From an uncultured Sphingobacteriales bacterium (GTDB lineage: Bacteria; Bacteroidota; Bacteroidia; Chitinophagales; Chitinophagaceae): a DNA stretch of 64,000 nucleotides. Under the pieces are notes generated by a model. That model was not told the DNA's origin. It saw only the letters and a program-made list of their open reading frames with translations, and ran no database searches. The translations under genes and the position numbers were made by a program. The stretch spans positions 18,135 to 82,134 of the forward strand of contig CALMQS010000089.1 in the NCBI GenBank assembly GCA_937871285.1. Reading direction: 5' to 3'. Below are positions 18,696 to 27,371 of this stretch, one piece after another (position 1 is the stretch's first letter; every line of letters begins with the position of its first letter).

Positions 18696-19712
18696 TTAAT
18701 CCTTTTCAACCATTGCTTTTATTACACCCGCGGACGGATTGAGCCATTCGTTGAACACCTCTTTTACTTCATCAAATTGTACCCGGTGAGTGATATAGGG
18801 AAGCGGGCGGATCACCCCGGCTTTTATCGTATGAATAACATGTTCAAAATCCTGCCGGGTGGCATTTCGGCTACTCATTAACGTTGCTTCCCGTTTATGA
18901 AATTCAGGATGACTGAAGCAAAATTCCTCGCGCTGTAACCCGATCAGCACATACCTGCCGCCATGCGCCAGGTATTGCAGCCCGTTATTGATCGCTTTAC
19001 GGTTGCCCGTTGCATCAATAACCACGGTGGGCATATCTCCGTTTGTAATTTCTGCCAGCCGCTTTATTGCATCTTCTGCAGATGGATTGATCGTATATGC
19101 AACGTTCATCGTGTTTTTGCAAAATTCAAGTCGCGTTTCATTAAAATCCATTGCAATCACGCGGGCGCCGGCTATCCGTGCAAATTCCATAGTACCTAAT
19201 CCAATTGGGCCTGCACCAACCACCAGTACAAATTCATCTTTCATAACCTCAGCACGCCGTATCCCATGCGCTCCGATAGCCAGGGGTTCTACCAGCGCCA
19301 GTTCATCATAACTCAGTCCTTCACTTTTTACCAGTGTATCTTCCGGCACAGATAGATAGTCTGCCATCCCGCCATCCACATGCACACCGCATACCTGTAT
19401 GGTAGCACAACAATTGGGTTTACCATTGCGGCAGGCTATGCATTTTCCACAACTGAAATAGGGAATAAAGGTCAATGCTTCTCCGGGTACAAACCCGCTT
19501 AACCCATCGGCATCCACCAGGTCGGCGGCCAATTCGTGCCCTAATATTCTTGGATAAGTAAAATAAGGCTGTGTTCCCTGGTAAGCATGCAAATCGGTGC
19601 CGCAAATACCAATGCGTTTTATTTTGAGGATGGCATGCCCCGGCTGTAATACAGGCGCCGGCAGGTCTTTATATTCAAAAGCTCCGGGGGTGCTGCATAC
19701 TAATGCTTTCAT
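18696..19712 (-). CDS. Zinc-dependent alcohol dehydrogenase (sugar acid or polyol type)
   Basis: A 338-aa medium-chain dehydrogenase. The catalytic zinc site shows as GICGTDLHAYQG (Cys37) and ILGHELA; the structural zinc has four cysteines in CGKCIACRNGKPNCC. The NAD motif is LVVGAGPIGLGTMEFA. Overall it is most like the L-galactonate, L-idonate and related sugar-acid 5-dehydrogenases by eye. In this cluster it could oxidise an aldonate or a sugar to its lactone, with the SMP-30 enzyme acting next. It is the first gene of a two-gene minus-strand unit. Exact substrate unknown. Confidence 0.87.
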   Translation of the reverse strand: MKALVCSTPGAFEYKDLPAPVLQPGHAILKIKRIGICGTDLHAYQGTQPYFTYPRILGHELAADLVDADGLSGFVPGEALTFIPYFSCGKCIACRNGKPNCCATIQVCGVHVDGGMADYLSVPEDTLVKSEGLSYDELALVEPLAIGAHGIRRAEVMKDEFVLVVGAGPIGLGTMEFARIAGARVIAMDFNETRLEFCKNTMNVAYTINPSAEDAIKRLAEITNGDMPTVVIDATGNRKAINNGLQYLAHGGRYVLIGLQREEFCFSHPEFHKREATLMSSRNATRQDFEHVIHTIKAGVIRPLPYITHRVQFDEVKEVFNEWLNPSAGVIKAMVEKD

Positions 19713-19888
19713 TACAGCAAGGTATTTCTATTTTTTAAAACCACCATTCATTCAGCAGAAAGGCACTATGTTAAACAAGCTCTTAAAATTTGAAATAGGT
19801 GTTTGCCATAGATCTTTTTTAATAATTAATTGCTTATGAAATAAAACATTTTGCTCACAAAAAAAATAATAATATAAATTATTTTCTT

Positions 19889-20005
19889 AGTCCCGGAGGG
19901 ACTTTTGGTGGGTAGGACATCCCGGAGAATACATACAAACGTTCCTACGGAACGAGCTCTTTTCTATTTCAACATTTACTACCCATGAAATGTTCCTATG
20001 GAACA
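19889..20005. repeat. Cluster of short intergenic hairpins
   Basis: Three compact palindromes follow one another: AGTCCCGGAGGGACT (19889-19903), GTTCCTACGGAAC (19941-19953) and TGTTCCTATGGAACA (19991-20005). Units of this kind are widespread between Bacteroidota genes. They differ from the CCGGTTCGTG family tied to the transposase at 41516. Confidence 0.55.
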
Positions 20006-20305
20006 GAACGCGTGCTGGCAAAGGCTCAAAGTCTTCGATTTTAAAAATGTAAAAATCACAGCGTGCAAAGTATTAATTAGGATTTGTTCAACAACTATGG
20101 AAGCCTTATGAATTTGTGGTGAAAGTAGTATTAATTGCCACTAACCTGTCCGTCGAAGGAGGATGCACGAATATCGCTGCAGGGTTTTACAAGAATTATA
20201 TAAAAATATTTGCAGGTATCAGGCACAAAAATGCAATTAAACAAATTGATAAACTTATTGAGCAAGCCCTGATCAGCTTCGTTTTTTCAAAATCGATACC
20301 AATCC
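20006..20305. other. Intergenic, no gene seen
   Basis: AT-rich spacer between the repeat cluster and the end of the second two-lobed hydrolase. A plus-strand reading frame from 20116 to 20409 exists but runs into the hydrolase gene on the other strand and resembles nothing I know. Confidence 0.4.
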
Positions 20306-22501
20306 TTATTCTATCCATTCCAAATACAGATCTATATTTTTACCGGTTGGCTTACCCTCTACAATACGGAGTTGTCTGTCTGCATTTTTATAATGATAAG
20401 CAGCTTTGATAACTGCAAAATCTTTTTCCGTTTCACCGGGAGATTCATTTCCCGCGCCATCTGTAGCATGGGCGATCACCAGCTTTCTCGGGGCTATACC
20501 GGCGGCAAGATCGGGAAGATCATAGGCGGTAAGCGCGTTGGGCACTGTGCTGTGAATGAAAGCCGGGGTATAGAAACGATGCATTACAACAGCACGGTAA
20601 GAAGTATAAGGTTCAATAAGCGCTACACTGCTGATTGATGAATCAAAAGCCGCCGCATGCAACAATACAGGAGCCATTTCTTTTTTAGCAAGGCCATAAA
20701 TGGTCTGCACATTTTCATTTCTCTGTAATAGCCGGGCAAGGCTTACCACATTGCCGGCCCTCACTCCTACAATGCTTCTGCCAATGAGCATGGAAGCAAA
20801 CCATACATTATAGGAAACGTCTTTGATAAAGGAATCCCCTTCAAAAATTCCGGAACCCATCTCCCCCACGCCTATCAAATCGGGCGCAAGCACCGTAAAT
20901 CCTTTTTTTACAAACCATTCCATCTCACCGCCTTCCGCGGCTTCGGCTTGTTTCCCCGAAGGATGTAAATACAAAAGCGCTTTATGATTCAACTTGTCCG
21001 GCTTCAGTAGCAGGTAAGGAATAATATAATTCCCTTCGCCCTGCAAAAAATATTTTTCTATTACATAACCATCTCTTTGAAACCGCCCGGTAAAAACAGG
21101 TTCATAGTTTTGCAGTGGCGGCGCATAGCCCGAAAGTTTACGTGCCGTCTGTACTGCATTTACAAGGTGGCTGCTTAACGCATTGCGGGAAGTTTTCAGT
21201 TGTTGTTCTAATTGCTCCGCATGTTTACGGTTCAAGCTAAAAACCGTTTCACTTTTTAACGAGGTGGCTATTTGACCGGTTTCGGTAACCTGTAATTCCT
21301 GCGCAGTTAATGTATCCGTTTCGTCATCGTTCGGATTGCCGGGATTGTTTAAATGCTTTTGAAAAAAAGCATACATGGCTTCCCTGTTCTTTTTGGTAGA
21401 TGCATGCGGCGCATCATCTTCCATCATGTTAAAATTATCTTCCTTATTATAAGCCTTATAAATTCGGGATACTTCTTTTGCTGTTTCCCTCGCGCCTTCA
21501 ATGCTAAATATATCGCGGGTAGTGGTGATCATTAATGTTGGTTTGGGCGCCCTCGCTAATAAAAGGTCAGCATGGTCTATCTCCCGCACAAGAGCGGCAC
21601 TCAGATTCTGTTCTGCATCCTGCGGACCTATACTTTGAAATATACGGGTGAGGTTAGTGATATAACATTCCGGGGCAGCGGCTTTTATCCGGTCATCAAA
21701 TGCGGCAATATATGCGGACTGTGTTCCTCCGCCGGAGCGGCCGGTTATACCTATTTGTTGCGCATCCACCTCTTTCCTGGTAAGTAAATAATCCACTGCT
21801 CTTATACCATCCCAAATCATATACTTTGCCTGGGAACTACCTGCAATAATAGCCTGTGCACCGGCGTAGGAATGCTCATCAACCGGCCCGCCAACTGTTG
21901 ACTTACCAGTTGCAGCATCAAAATATTCCAAACGCTCACCCTGCCCTACGGGATCGAATGCAAATACAATGAACCCTTTTTTTACAAGATTTAAAATTAC
22001 ATGCTGGTATACGGTACTCCTGTAACCTTCACCGGCGTGCCCGCTGCAATAAATGATCGCCGGCAGTTTATTTTTCTTTTCTATGGTTGGTATATATAAT
22101 GAAGACGTAACAAAAAACCCGGGCTGCGATTCATAAATAACATGCTCTATCCTGTAGCCTTCCTTATTTATTGTTCTTACTGTTTTTGCATTCAAAGCAG
22201 TTTTTTGGGGAAAAGGACCTGCCAGATCCTGTAAAGATTTACGGATATACTGCTGCCTGTTGTGCCAAACCTTTAATGAATGTATTCCTTTTATTGCAGC
22301 AGCACGTTTGTCCAAAAGCGTATAAGCCTGTTGTGCAAAATGATGATACAGGGCATTGGGCGCATCGCTGAACCGGATCCAGTTGTTCCGTATTACATCG
22401 TATTCATTTTGGGCATGCACTTTATTATTCACCAGCACAGTAGCAAATAACAATATGCAAATGATCTTAAACGATACTGCGTAATTGTTAAGTTTGATCA
22501 C
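20306..22501 (-). CDS. Two-lobed alpha/beta hydrolase (acetyl xylan esterase-like), C-lobe degenerate
   Basis: I take the GTG at 22501, which gives a proper signal peptide (FKIICILLFATVLVNNKVHAQ region); the frame is open up to ATG 22630, which overlaps the receptor stop by 14 bases and may allow coupled translation. The N-lobe has an intact elbow IGITGRSGGGTQSA, an acid in TRDIFSIEGA and a histidine in DDAPHASTKK. In the C-lobe the corresponding strand reads IYGLAKKEMAPVLLHAAAFD, without any GxSxG, so it looks inactive. This is the mirror image of the protein at 10973-13435. Probable secreted carbohydrate esterase. Confidence 0.8.
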   Translation of the reverse strand: MIKLNNYAVSFKIICILLFATVLVNNKVHAQNEYDVIRNNWIRFSDAPNALYHHFAQQAYTLLDKRAAAIKGIHSLKVWHNRQQYIRKSLQDLAGPFPQKTALNAKTVRTINKEGYRIEHVIYESQPGFFVTSSLYIPTIEKKNKLPAIIYCSGHAGEGYRSTVYQHVILNLVKKGFIVFAFDPVGQGERLEYFDAATGKSTVGGPVDEHSYAGAQAIIAGSSQAKYMIWDGIRAVDYLLTRKEVDAQQIGITGRSGGGTQSAYIAAFDDRIKAAAPECYITNLTRIFQSIGPQDAEQNLSAALVREIDHADLLLARAPKPTLMITTTRDIFSIEGARETAKEVSRIYKAYNKEDNFNMMEDDAPHASTKKNREAMYAFFQKHLNNPGNPNDDETDTLTAQELQVTETGQIATSLKSETVFSLNRKHAEQLEQQLKTSRNALSSHLVNAVQTARKLSGYAPPLQNYEPVFTGRFQRDGYVIEKYFLQGEGNYIIPYLLLKPDKLNHKALLYLHPSGKQAEAAEGGEMEWFVKKGFTVLAPDLIGVGEMGSGIFEGDSFIKDVSYNVWFASMLIGRSIVGVRAGNVVSLARLLQRNENVQTIYGLAKKEMAPVLLHAAAFDSSISSVALIEPYTSYRAVVMHRFYTPAFIHSTVPNALTAYDLPDLAAGIAPRKLVIAHATDGAGNESPGETEKDFAVIKAAYHYKNADRQLRIVEGKPTGKNIDLYLEWIE

Positions 22502-22616
22502 AATCAAAAAATTAATAAGGAACCATGAGCTACCAGGCACAAACCGGCATCTCAACAAATACCTGTTATCAACAGGCAAACCCGCATTACTTTTGAAAGT
22601 ACAAAATATAATGCAA

Positions 22617-25049
22617 TTATCCTTTCCCATGTGTTTTCACGTCATTGTTAATGATCCGTTTCCTTTCCTTTTGCTGAAGCAGTCCGCCGAATTCCCAGTT
22701 CACCGTAAGCTTAACTGCCCTGCTGAAATAGCGGTTATCCGTTCGGGATATAAAGAGCGGACGGTTCAGCATTTCCGATTCCGGAATGAACCGGTTAAAA
22801 AGATTTACGGCTGCCAGTGTAATGGTTAGTTTGGTTTTCTTCAGTTCTTTTTTCCCGGCAAAGCTGTAATAATAAACGCCGGTCCGGCTGCCCAGTAAGG
22901 TAACTGACCGGGTGCTGTACTCACCAAAAACCTGCACTGCAAAATCACGGGGCAGCTTATAGCTGGTATTGATACTGACATCTGCATTCCACCCTGAACG
23001 AAATATTGCCAGCGCCTCACTGCTATAGTTAAGATGATTGATATTTACGTTCCCGTTCAGTCCCCAGCTTGAAGAAAGGTTTACCGTTGAGGAAAGGTTG
23101 AGTCCAAACTGCCGGTTGCCCGCAAGGTTCTGCTTGCTGGTATACGATATTCCCTGCGCATCTGTTTCCATGAACTCCACGATCGTATTATTCGTTTGCC
23201 TGTAGAAAAATGCAGCGTGCATAAAAAATGCCGGGCCGGTATTAAGCCCGTAAGAAAGCTCCGCCTGGTCGGCGATCTCCGGTGCCAATTCGGGGTTGCC
23301 CGCTACGATGTTCTTTGGGTCGCTGGCGTTTACATTCGGATTCAAATCCCATATATAAGGCCGGGTTAACCGCCGGGTATAGCTCAGGTTGAACGTATTG
23401 CTTTCATTCACCTTTTTTGTGAGGGTTGCAGTAGGAATAAAATTCACGAACCTGCTATCGAAAGCCGTACCCGAATGTATAAATTTCCCGCTGATGTAAG
23501 TTGCTTCAGGGCGTGCGCCTGCTTCAATATACCAGTTATTGGTGAGCTTTAATTTCAGTATGGCATATACCGCGGCTACATCCTGGCTATACCTGAAATC
23601 ATCCGAGCGCAACGGTTGCGGTTCCATTTTATCTACCTGCTGCGGATCGCTTGCTGCCACATCATAACGGTTACCTACATTGCGTAAAATGATTTTGGTT
23701 CCGGCTTCCAGCGTAATACTCCCCTTTGCATTAAACGGATGTATATAATCGGCCTGGAAAGTCCATTCCCTGTTCTTTGTTTTGCTGTTATTCAATTCGC
23801 GGTAGAGCAGGTTTTTTGCTTCGCCGGTTTGCACCGCATCATACCAAGACAAATCCCTCGAAGGTGAATTTTGTACCAGCAGGGTGATCTGTTGCCCTGC
23901 CTTTTTCAACCGCCGGCTATACCCAATATTCATATCTGCGCCCAGGTAAGCATTCCTTGTATCAATTGCCTGCCGGTATTGCTCTTCAACAGCGCCACCC
24001 GGTAAACTTACGGTACCGGACAGGCGACTATCTTCCGGCCAATTACCAAACCAGGCATTTGTACCAAAGCTCAGCTCGCTAAGCGAATCGGGCGCATAAT
24101 CTATTGCGAGATCAGCCGACCCGTGCGGCGCTGCATTGTCTTTTTCGATGAACTGTCTTAAACCGCCAGCTGGTTCATTATCAAGAAGCGTGGTTCGCTC
24201 CAGCAACTGCTCCGATTTCCTGCGAAGCCTGTGCAAATGGCCGGACAGGTTAATGCTCCATTTTTGTCCGGATACAGAAAGCCGGGGGTTCAGCATCTGT
24301 TCCAGGTTACTCACACTTGCTTCCAGCGTGCCACTGAAATCGCCTTTACCTTTTTTTGTAATGATATTGATCACGCCGGCAGCGCCTTCCGCGTCATACC
24401 TGGCCGATGGCGTCGTAATAATCTCCACAGATCTGATCATGCCGGCAGGCATCATATTCAGCGCATCCGCCACGCTGCGGGCCATTTGCCCGGAATACTT
24501 TCCATTGATGAGTATTTTAAGATTGTTGTTTCCGCGCATACTCACGTTGCCCTGGGCATCTACATTAAGCACAGGTGCTTTGCGCAGTACGTCTGCCGCT
24601 GTTCCTCCTTTATTGGTTACATCGTTTTCTGCATTATATACCAGCATCCCCGGTCGCTGTTCTACCAGTCTTTTCACCGCAGTGATCTTTACTTCCTGCA
24701 AATAATCACTACCCTGTACCAGGAGGATGTCATCCAGCTTCAGCATTAACTGCCCGGCTGCTAATTCAATATACACTTCCTTTGTGCTGTAACCCACAAA
24801 GCTTATTTCAAGCCTGTACTTTCCCGGCTCGGGCAATGCTGTTTTAAAAGCGCCGCTTTCCAGCGAATAGGTTGAAGCAATATGCTCGTTCTGCCCGTTC
24901 CATACGCCAATAGTAGCATAGGCAACTGCTTTGGAAGTAGCGGAATCTTTGAGTACCCCCGTTAATATATACTGCTTCGCGACTTGCTGAGCTGTGCCGT
25001 ATGGCGCCAATCCTGCAAATACCATAATCATCCATACCATTCTTTTCAT
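22617..25049 (-). CDS. Outer-membrane beta-barrel receptor, TonB-dependent type
   Basis: An 810-aa protein with a signal peptide (MKRMVWMIMVFAGLAPYGTAQ), an N-terminal carboxypeptidase-regulatory-like domain (about 28-110; VLKDSATSKAVAYATIGVW), a plug domain with VLRKAPVLNVDAQGNVSMRG and SARYDAEGAAGVINIITKKG, and a long beta-barrel ending in an aromatic-rich strand. It resembles the outer-membrane beta-barrel family of Bacteroidota more than the SusC class, and no SusD partner is next to it. Probable role is uptake of a ligand across the outer membrane. Its 3' end touches the downstream hydrolase gene, suggesting an operon of receptor plus secreted esterase. Confidence 0.88.
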   Translation of the reverse strand: MKRMVWMIMVFAGLAPYGTAQQVAKQYILTGVLKDSATSKAVAYATIGVWNGQNEHIASTYSLESGAFKTALPEPGKYRLEISFVGYSTKEVYIELAAGQLMLKLDDILLVQGSDYLQEVKITAVKRLVEQRPGMLVYNAENDVTNKGGTAADVLRKAPVLNVDAQGNVSMRGNNNLKILINGKYSGQMARSVADALNMMPAGMIRSVEIITTPSARYDAEGAAGVINIITKKGKGDFSGTLEASVSNLEQMLNPRLSVSGQKWSINLSGHLHRLRRKSEQLLERTTLLDNEPAGGLRQFIEKDNAAPHGSADLAIDYAPDSLSELSFGTNAWFGNWPEDSRLSGTVSLPGGAVEEQYRQAIDTRNAYLGADMNIGYSRRLKKAGQQITLLVQNSPSRDLSWYDAVQTGEAKNLLYRELNNSKTKNREWTFQADYIHPFNAKGSITLEAGTKIILRNVGNRYDVAASDPQQVDKMEPQPLRSDDFRYSQDVAAVYAILKLKLTNNWYIEAGARPEATYISGKFIHSGTAFDSRFVNFIPTATLTKKVNESNTFNLSYTRRLTRPYIWDLNPNVNASDPKNIVAGNPELAPEIADQAELSYGLNTGPAFFMHAAFFYRQTNNTIVEFMETDAQGISYTSKQNLAGNRQFGLNLSSTVNLSSSWGLNGNVNINHLNYSSEALAIFRSGWNADVSINTSYKLPRDFAVQVFGEYSTRSVTLLGSRTGVYYYSFAGKKELKKTKLTITLAAVNLFNRFIPESEMLNRPLFISRTDNRYFSRAVKLTVNWEFGGLLQQKERKRIINNDVKTHGKG

Positions 25050-25359
25050 ATCCGTTTTTTTATTCTCTGTACAGTGGTCTCTCCTGCTGTGTTAGCAGTA
25101 CACATCCTGCGGCCGGGCAAAGTTCTTTTATCGTCATTACATTCCCGTAATAATCAGGAAAATGATTTACGAAAAAAGTAAACAATTATTTGAATGACAT
25201 CGGGATGGTTCCGGAAACAGCAAATCTTCCCTGAAGCTATTCTTCCATACGGTGCTTTATTACCAATAACGACAATTGTTTTCCTGATCCGGCATTTTAA
25301 AAAAAAGAAGCCGGTTTAATTTAGAGATAGCTATTTAACTATTACTTAAACAAATACTT
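25050..25359. other. Divergent intergenic region
   Basis: About 310 bases between the divergent receptor and small-protein genes. No exact TAnnTTTG box was found on either strand. I see no ORF or strong palindrome. Confidence 0.3.
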
Positions 25360-25692
25360 ATGTGCGCATTCATACAAATCATTCAGGATAAACAGGGATA
25401 TGTTGCCCAATGTGCTTATTGTGAAGCGCTGGAAGTGGTAACGGGCACCAGCATTATCCATCTCTGGTACGATCAGTGGAAAAGCTTCCTGCATTATATT
25501 CAGCAGGTAAAGCAAATGCAGCCCAACGTAAACCCGGATATTAAAATCATTATGCTTGATGTTGCAGGAACAGATTGTTTTCAAATGTACCTCACTATGG
25601 CAGAACTGCATGCCTTCTGCCAGTTATTGGAAAAAGCCGACGACGAGCTCAAAGCACAGCAACTGATGAAATGTTTTCAAGGTGGTAAATAG
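25360..25692 (+). CDS. Small conserved Bacteroidota protein, DUF6686-like
   Basis: A 110-aa cytosolic protein. It resembles the small Bacteroidota family in which a CxxC near the N-terminus (QCAYCEALEVVTGTSIIHL) is followed by a segment for an aromatic helix (WYDQWKSFLHYI), with a hydrophobic strand IIMLDVAGTDCFQMYLTMAEL in the second half. There is no signal peptide or membrane segment. Function is unknown to me. The opposite-strand frame at 25342-25611 has no such features, so I keep the plus-strand reading. Confidence 0.7.
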   Translation: MCAFIQIIQDKQGYVAQCAYCEALEVVTGTSIIHLWYDQWKSFLHYIQQVKQMQPNVNPDIKIIMLDVAGTDCFQMYLTMAELHAFCQLLEKADDELKAQQLMKCFQGGK

Positions 25693-25868
25693 TGAATAGT
25701 GAATGAGTAGTTCACCCTTTATTCTCTCACTTTATCACCTATGTTTGTCGCCGACTTCATTATTTCGTCCTGTAAGCGGGGGTAATCTTCCTCCGCCAAA
25801 TATAGCGCCCCGCTGCAACAAAAAACTTTCATCAATCATACGGTGATAAAAGATGCTGCAGGAATTCT

Positions 25869-25896
25869 GTTCCTTTTTTTCCGAAAAAAAAGGAAC
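25869..25896. repeat. T-rich hairpin, possible terminator
   Basis: GTTCCTTTTTTT, loop CCG(A), AAAAAAAGGAAC: a nearly perfect inverted repeat followed by CAAAAAAAACG. A sister hairpin lies at 50946-50973. It could end transcription of the small gene upstream, but the same build recurs, so it may be a dispersed repeat. Confidence 0.5.
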
Positions 25897-25981
25897 CAAA
25901 AAAAACGCAATGACAAATACTCGTACAATTTGTATATTTTGAGGGGTGGATAATAAAGTCGAAAAAAAATCAACCCAAACA

Positions 25982-27334
25982 ATGATTGCGGATAATTATA
26001 TCATCACACATAGCAGCATTAAAGAACCGCCGGTATCTTTCGGTTCGAAACTCAAATTCCTCGGACCGGGTTTTATTCTTTCAGCATCTATTGTCGGATC
26101 CGGCGAGCTGATTGCTACCACTGTACTTGGCGCCAGGGCCGGCTTCATTGCATTCTGGATCATTATTGTAAGTTGCCTGGTAAAAGTAGCCATACAATTA
26201 GAGTTTGGCAAACGGGCGGTCGTGTCCGGTGAAACGCCCATGCAATCTTTTTCAAAGCTTCCCGGTCCCAAACTGGGGAAAGTTAACTGGACTGTAAGTG
26301 CTGTTTTTTTGCTGACCTTACTTAAAATAATACAGGTAGGCGGTATGCTTGGAGGATCCGCTATTGTTCTAAGCATGCTTTTCCCGGCATTGCCGGTGTT
26401 TGCATGGGCTATTGCTATCGCTATACTAGTTGCTGTGCTTATCTATAAAAATTATTACAGGCTCGTTGAAAAATCCTCGCTGATCATGGTGGTGGCTTTC
26501 ACTGCATTAACCATCGTATCGCTGGTAGCGGTTTCGTTTACACCTTACCGTTTTACAATGACCGACGTTGCAGCCGGGCTGCAATTTGAACTGCCATCTC
26601 ACCTCGTTATTATTGCCATAGGCGCATTTGGCATTACCGGTGTGGCCAGCGACGAGATCATTGCTTACAATTACTGGTGCATTGAAAAGGGATATGCAGC
26701 TTATACCGGACCGGCCGATAATACGGCGGAATGGAAGAAAAGGGCAAGGGGCTGGACGAGTGTGATGTACCTCGATGCCTTAGTGGCCATGATCATATAT
26801 ACAGCCGTTACGGCCGCGTTTTACCTGTTGGGCGCTTCCATACTGTACAACCGGGGAGAAATACCGGAAGGAAATGCTTTGATAGAAACCCTTGCACATA
26901 TTTATACGCAATCATTGGGCAGTGGCATAAGAACAGCTTATCTCATTGGCGCTTTCTTTGTATTGTTTTCGAGTGTATTTGCAACCCTTGCCTACTGGTC
27001 GAGATTGTTCTCCGATATTTTCGGGCAGTTTGGATGGATAGATTTTTACAACCCGGCGAAAAGAAAAAAAACGATAGCTATTTTATCGTGGATATTCCCC
27101 GCGGTTTGGGTAGTAGCGTATCTCTTTATCCAGTTGCCGGTTTTTATGATCATATCCGGTGGCGTGGTGGGCTCGGTGCTTTTATTGATCGTTGTTTTTG
27201 CCGCACTGTGCTTCCGTTACCACAAAAACTATCCTTCATTAAAATCCTCCATTTTCTATAATATATTATTCTGGCTTAGTGTACTGTCTATTGGAATGAT
27301 AGCAGTATACGGGTTGGTGAAACTGATAAGTTAA
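25982..27334 (+). CDS. Nramp-related transporter lacking the canonical metal-site motifs
   Basis: A membrane protein of about 450 aa with roughly 11 hydrophobic segments and the Nramp outline. I start at ATG 25982; a GTG at 25946 lies only 5 bases after a TATATTTTG box (25933-25941), too close for a leader. In classical Nramp proteins helix 1 carries DPGN and helix 6 MPH. Here helix 1 reads GPGFILSASIVGSGELIATT and helix 6 GAFGITGVASDEIIAYNYWC, so both are missing. That places it among Nramp-related proteins whose substrate may be Mg2+ or something other than Mn2+/Fe2+. It converges on the encapsulin cargo gene, 37 bases apart. Confidence 0.83.
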   Translation: MIADNYIITHSSIKEPPVSFGSKLKFLGPGFILSASIVGSGELIATTVLGARAGFIAFWIIIVSCLVKVAIQLEFGKRAVVSGETPMQSFSKLPGPKLGKVNWTVSAVFLLTLLKIIQVGGMLGGSAIVLSMLFPALPVFAWAIAIAILVAVLIYKNYYRLVEKSSLIMVVAFTALTIVSLVAVSFTPYRFTMTDVAAGLQFELPSHLVIIAIGAFGITGVASDEIIAYNYWCIEKGYAAYTGPADNTAEWKKRARGWTSVMYLDALVAMIIYTAVTAAFYLLGASILYNRGEIPEGNALIETLAHIYTQSLGSGIRTAYLIGAFFVLFSSVFATLAYWSRLFSDIFGQFGWIDFYNPAKRKKTIAILSWIFPAVWVVAYLFIQLPVFMIISGGVVGSVLLLIVVFAALCFRYHKNYPSLKSSIFYNILFWLSVLSIGMIAVYGLVKLIS

Positions 27335-27371
27335 ATCTGGCAGCCGAACCAGCATTGTAATCAACCTTTAT

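Noticed and set aside
20116..20409. 97-codon plus-strand frame
   Set aside because: It runs into the hydrolase gene on the other strand and shows no recognisable domain.
24136..24705. 189-codon frame opposite the receptor gene
   Set aside because: Antisense to conserved plug-domain sequence; a shadow frame.
25342..25611. 89-codon minus-strand frame opposite the DUF6686-like gene
   Set aside because: The plus strand has the conserved CxxC and strand pattern; this frame has none.
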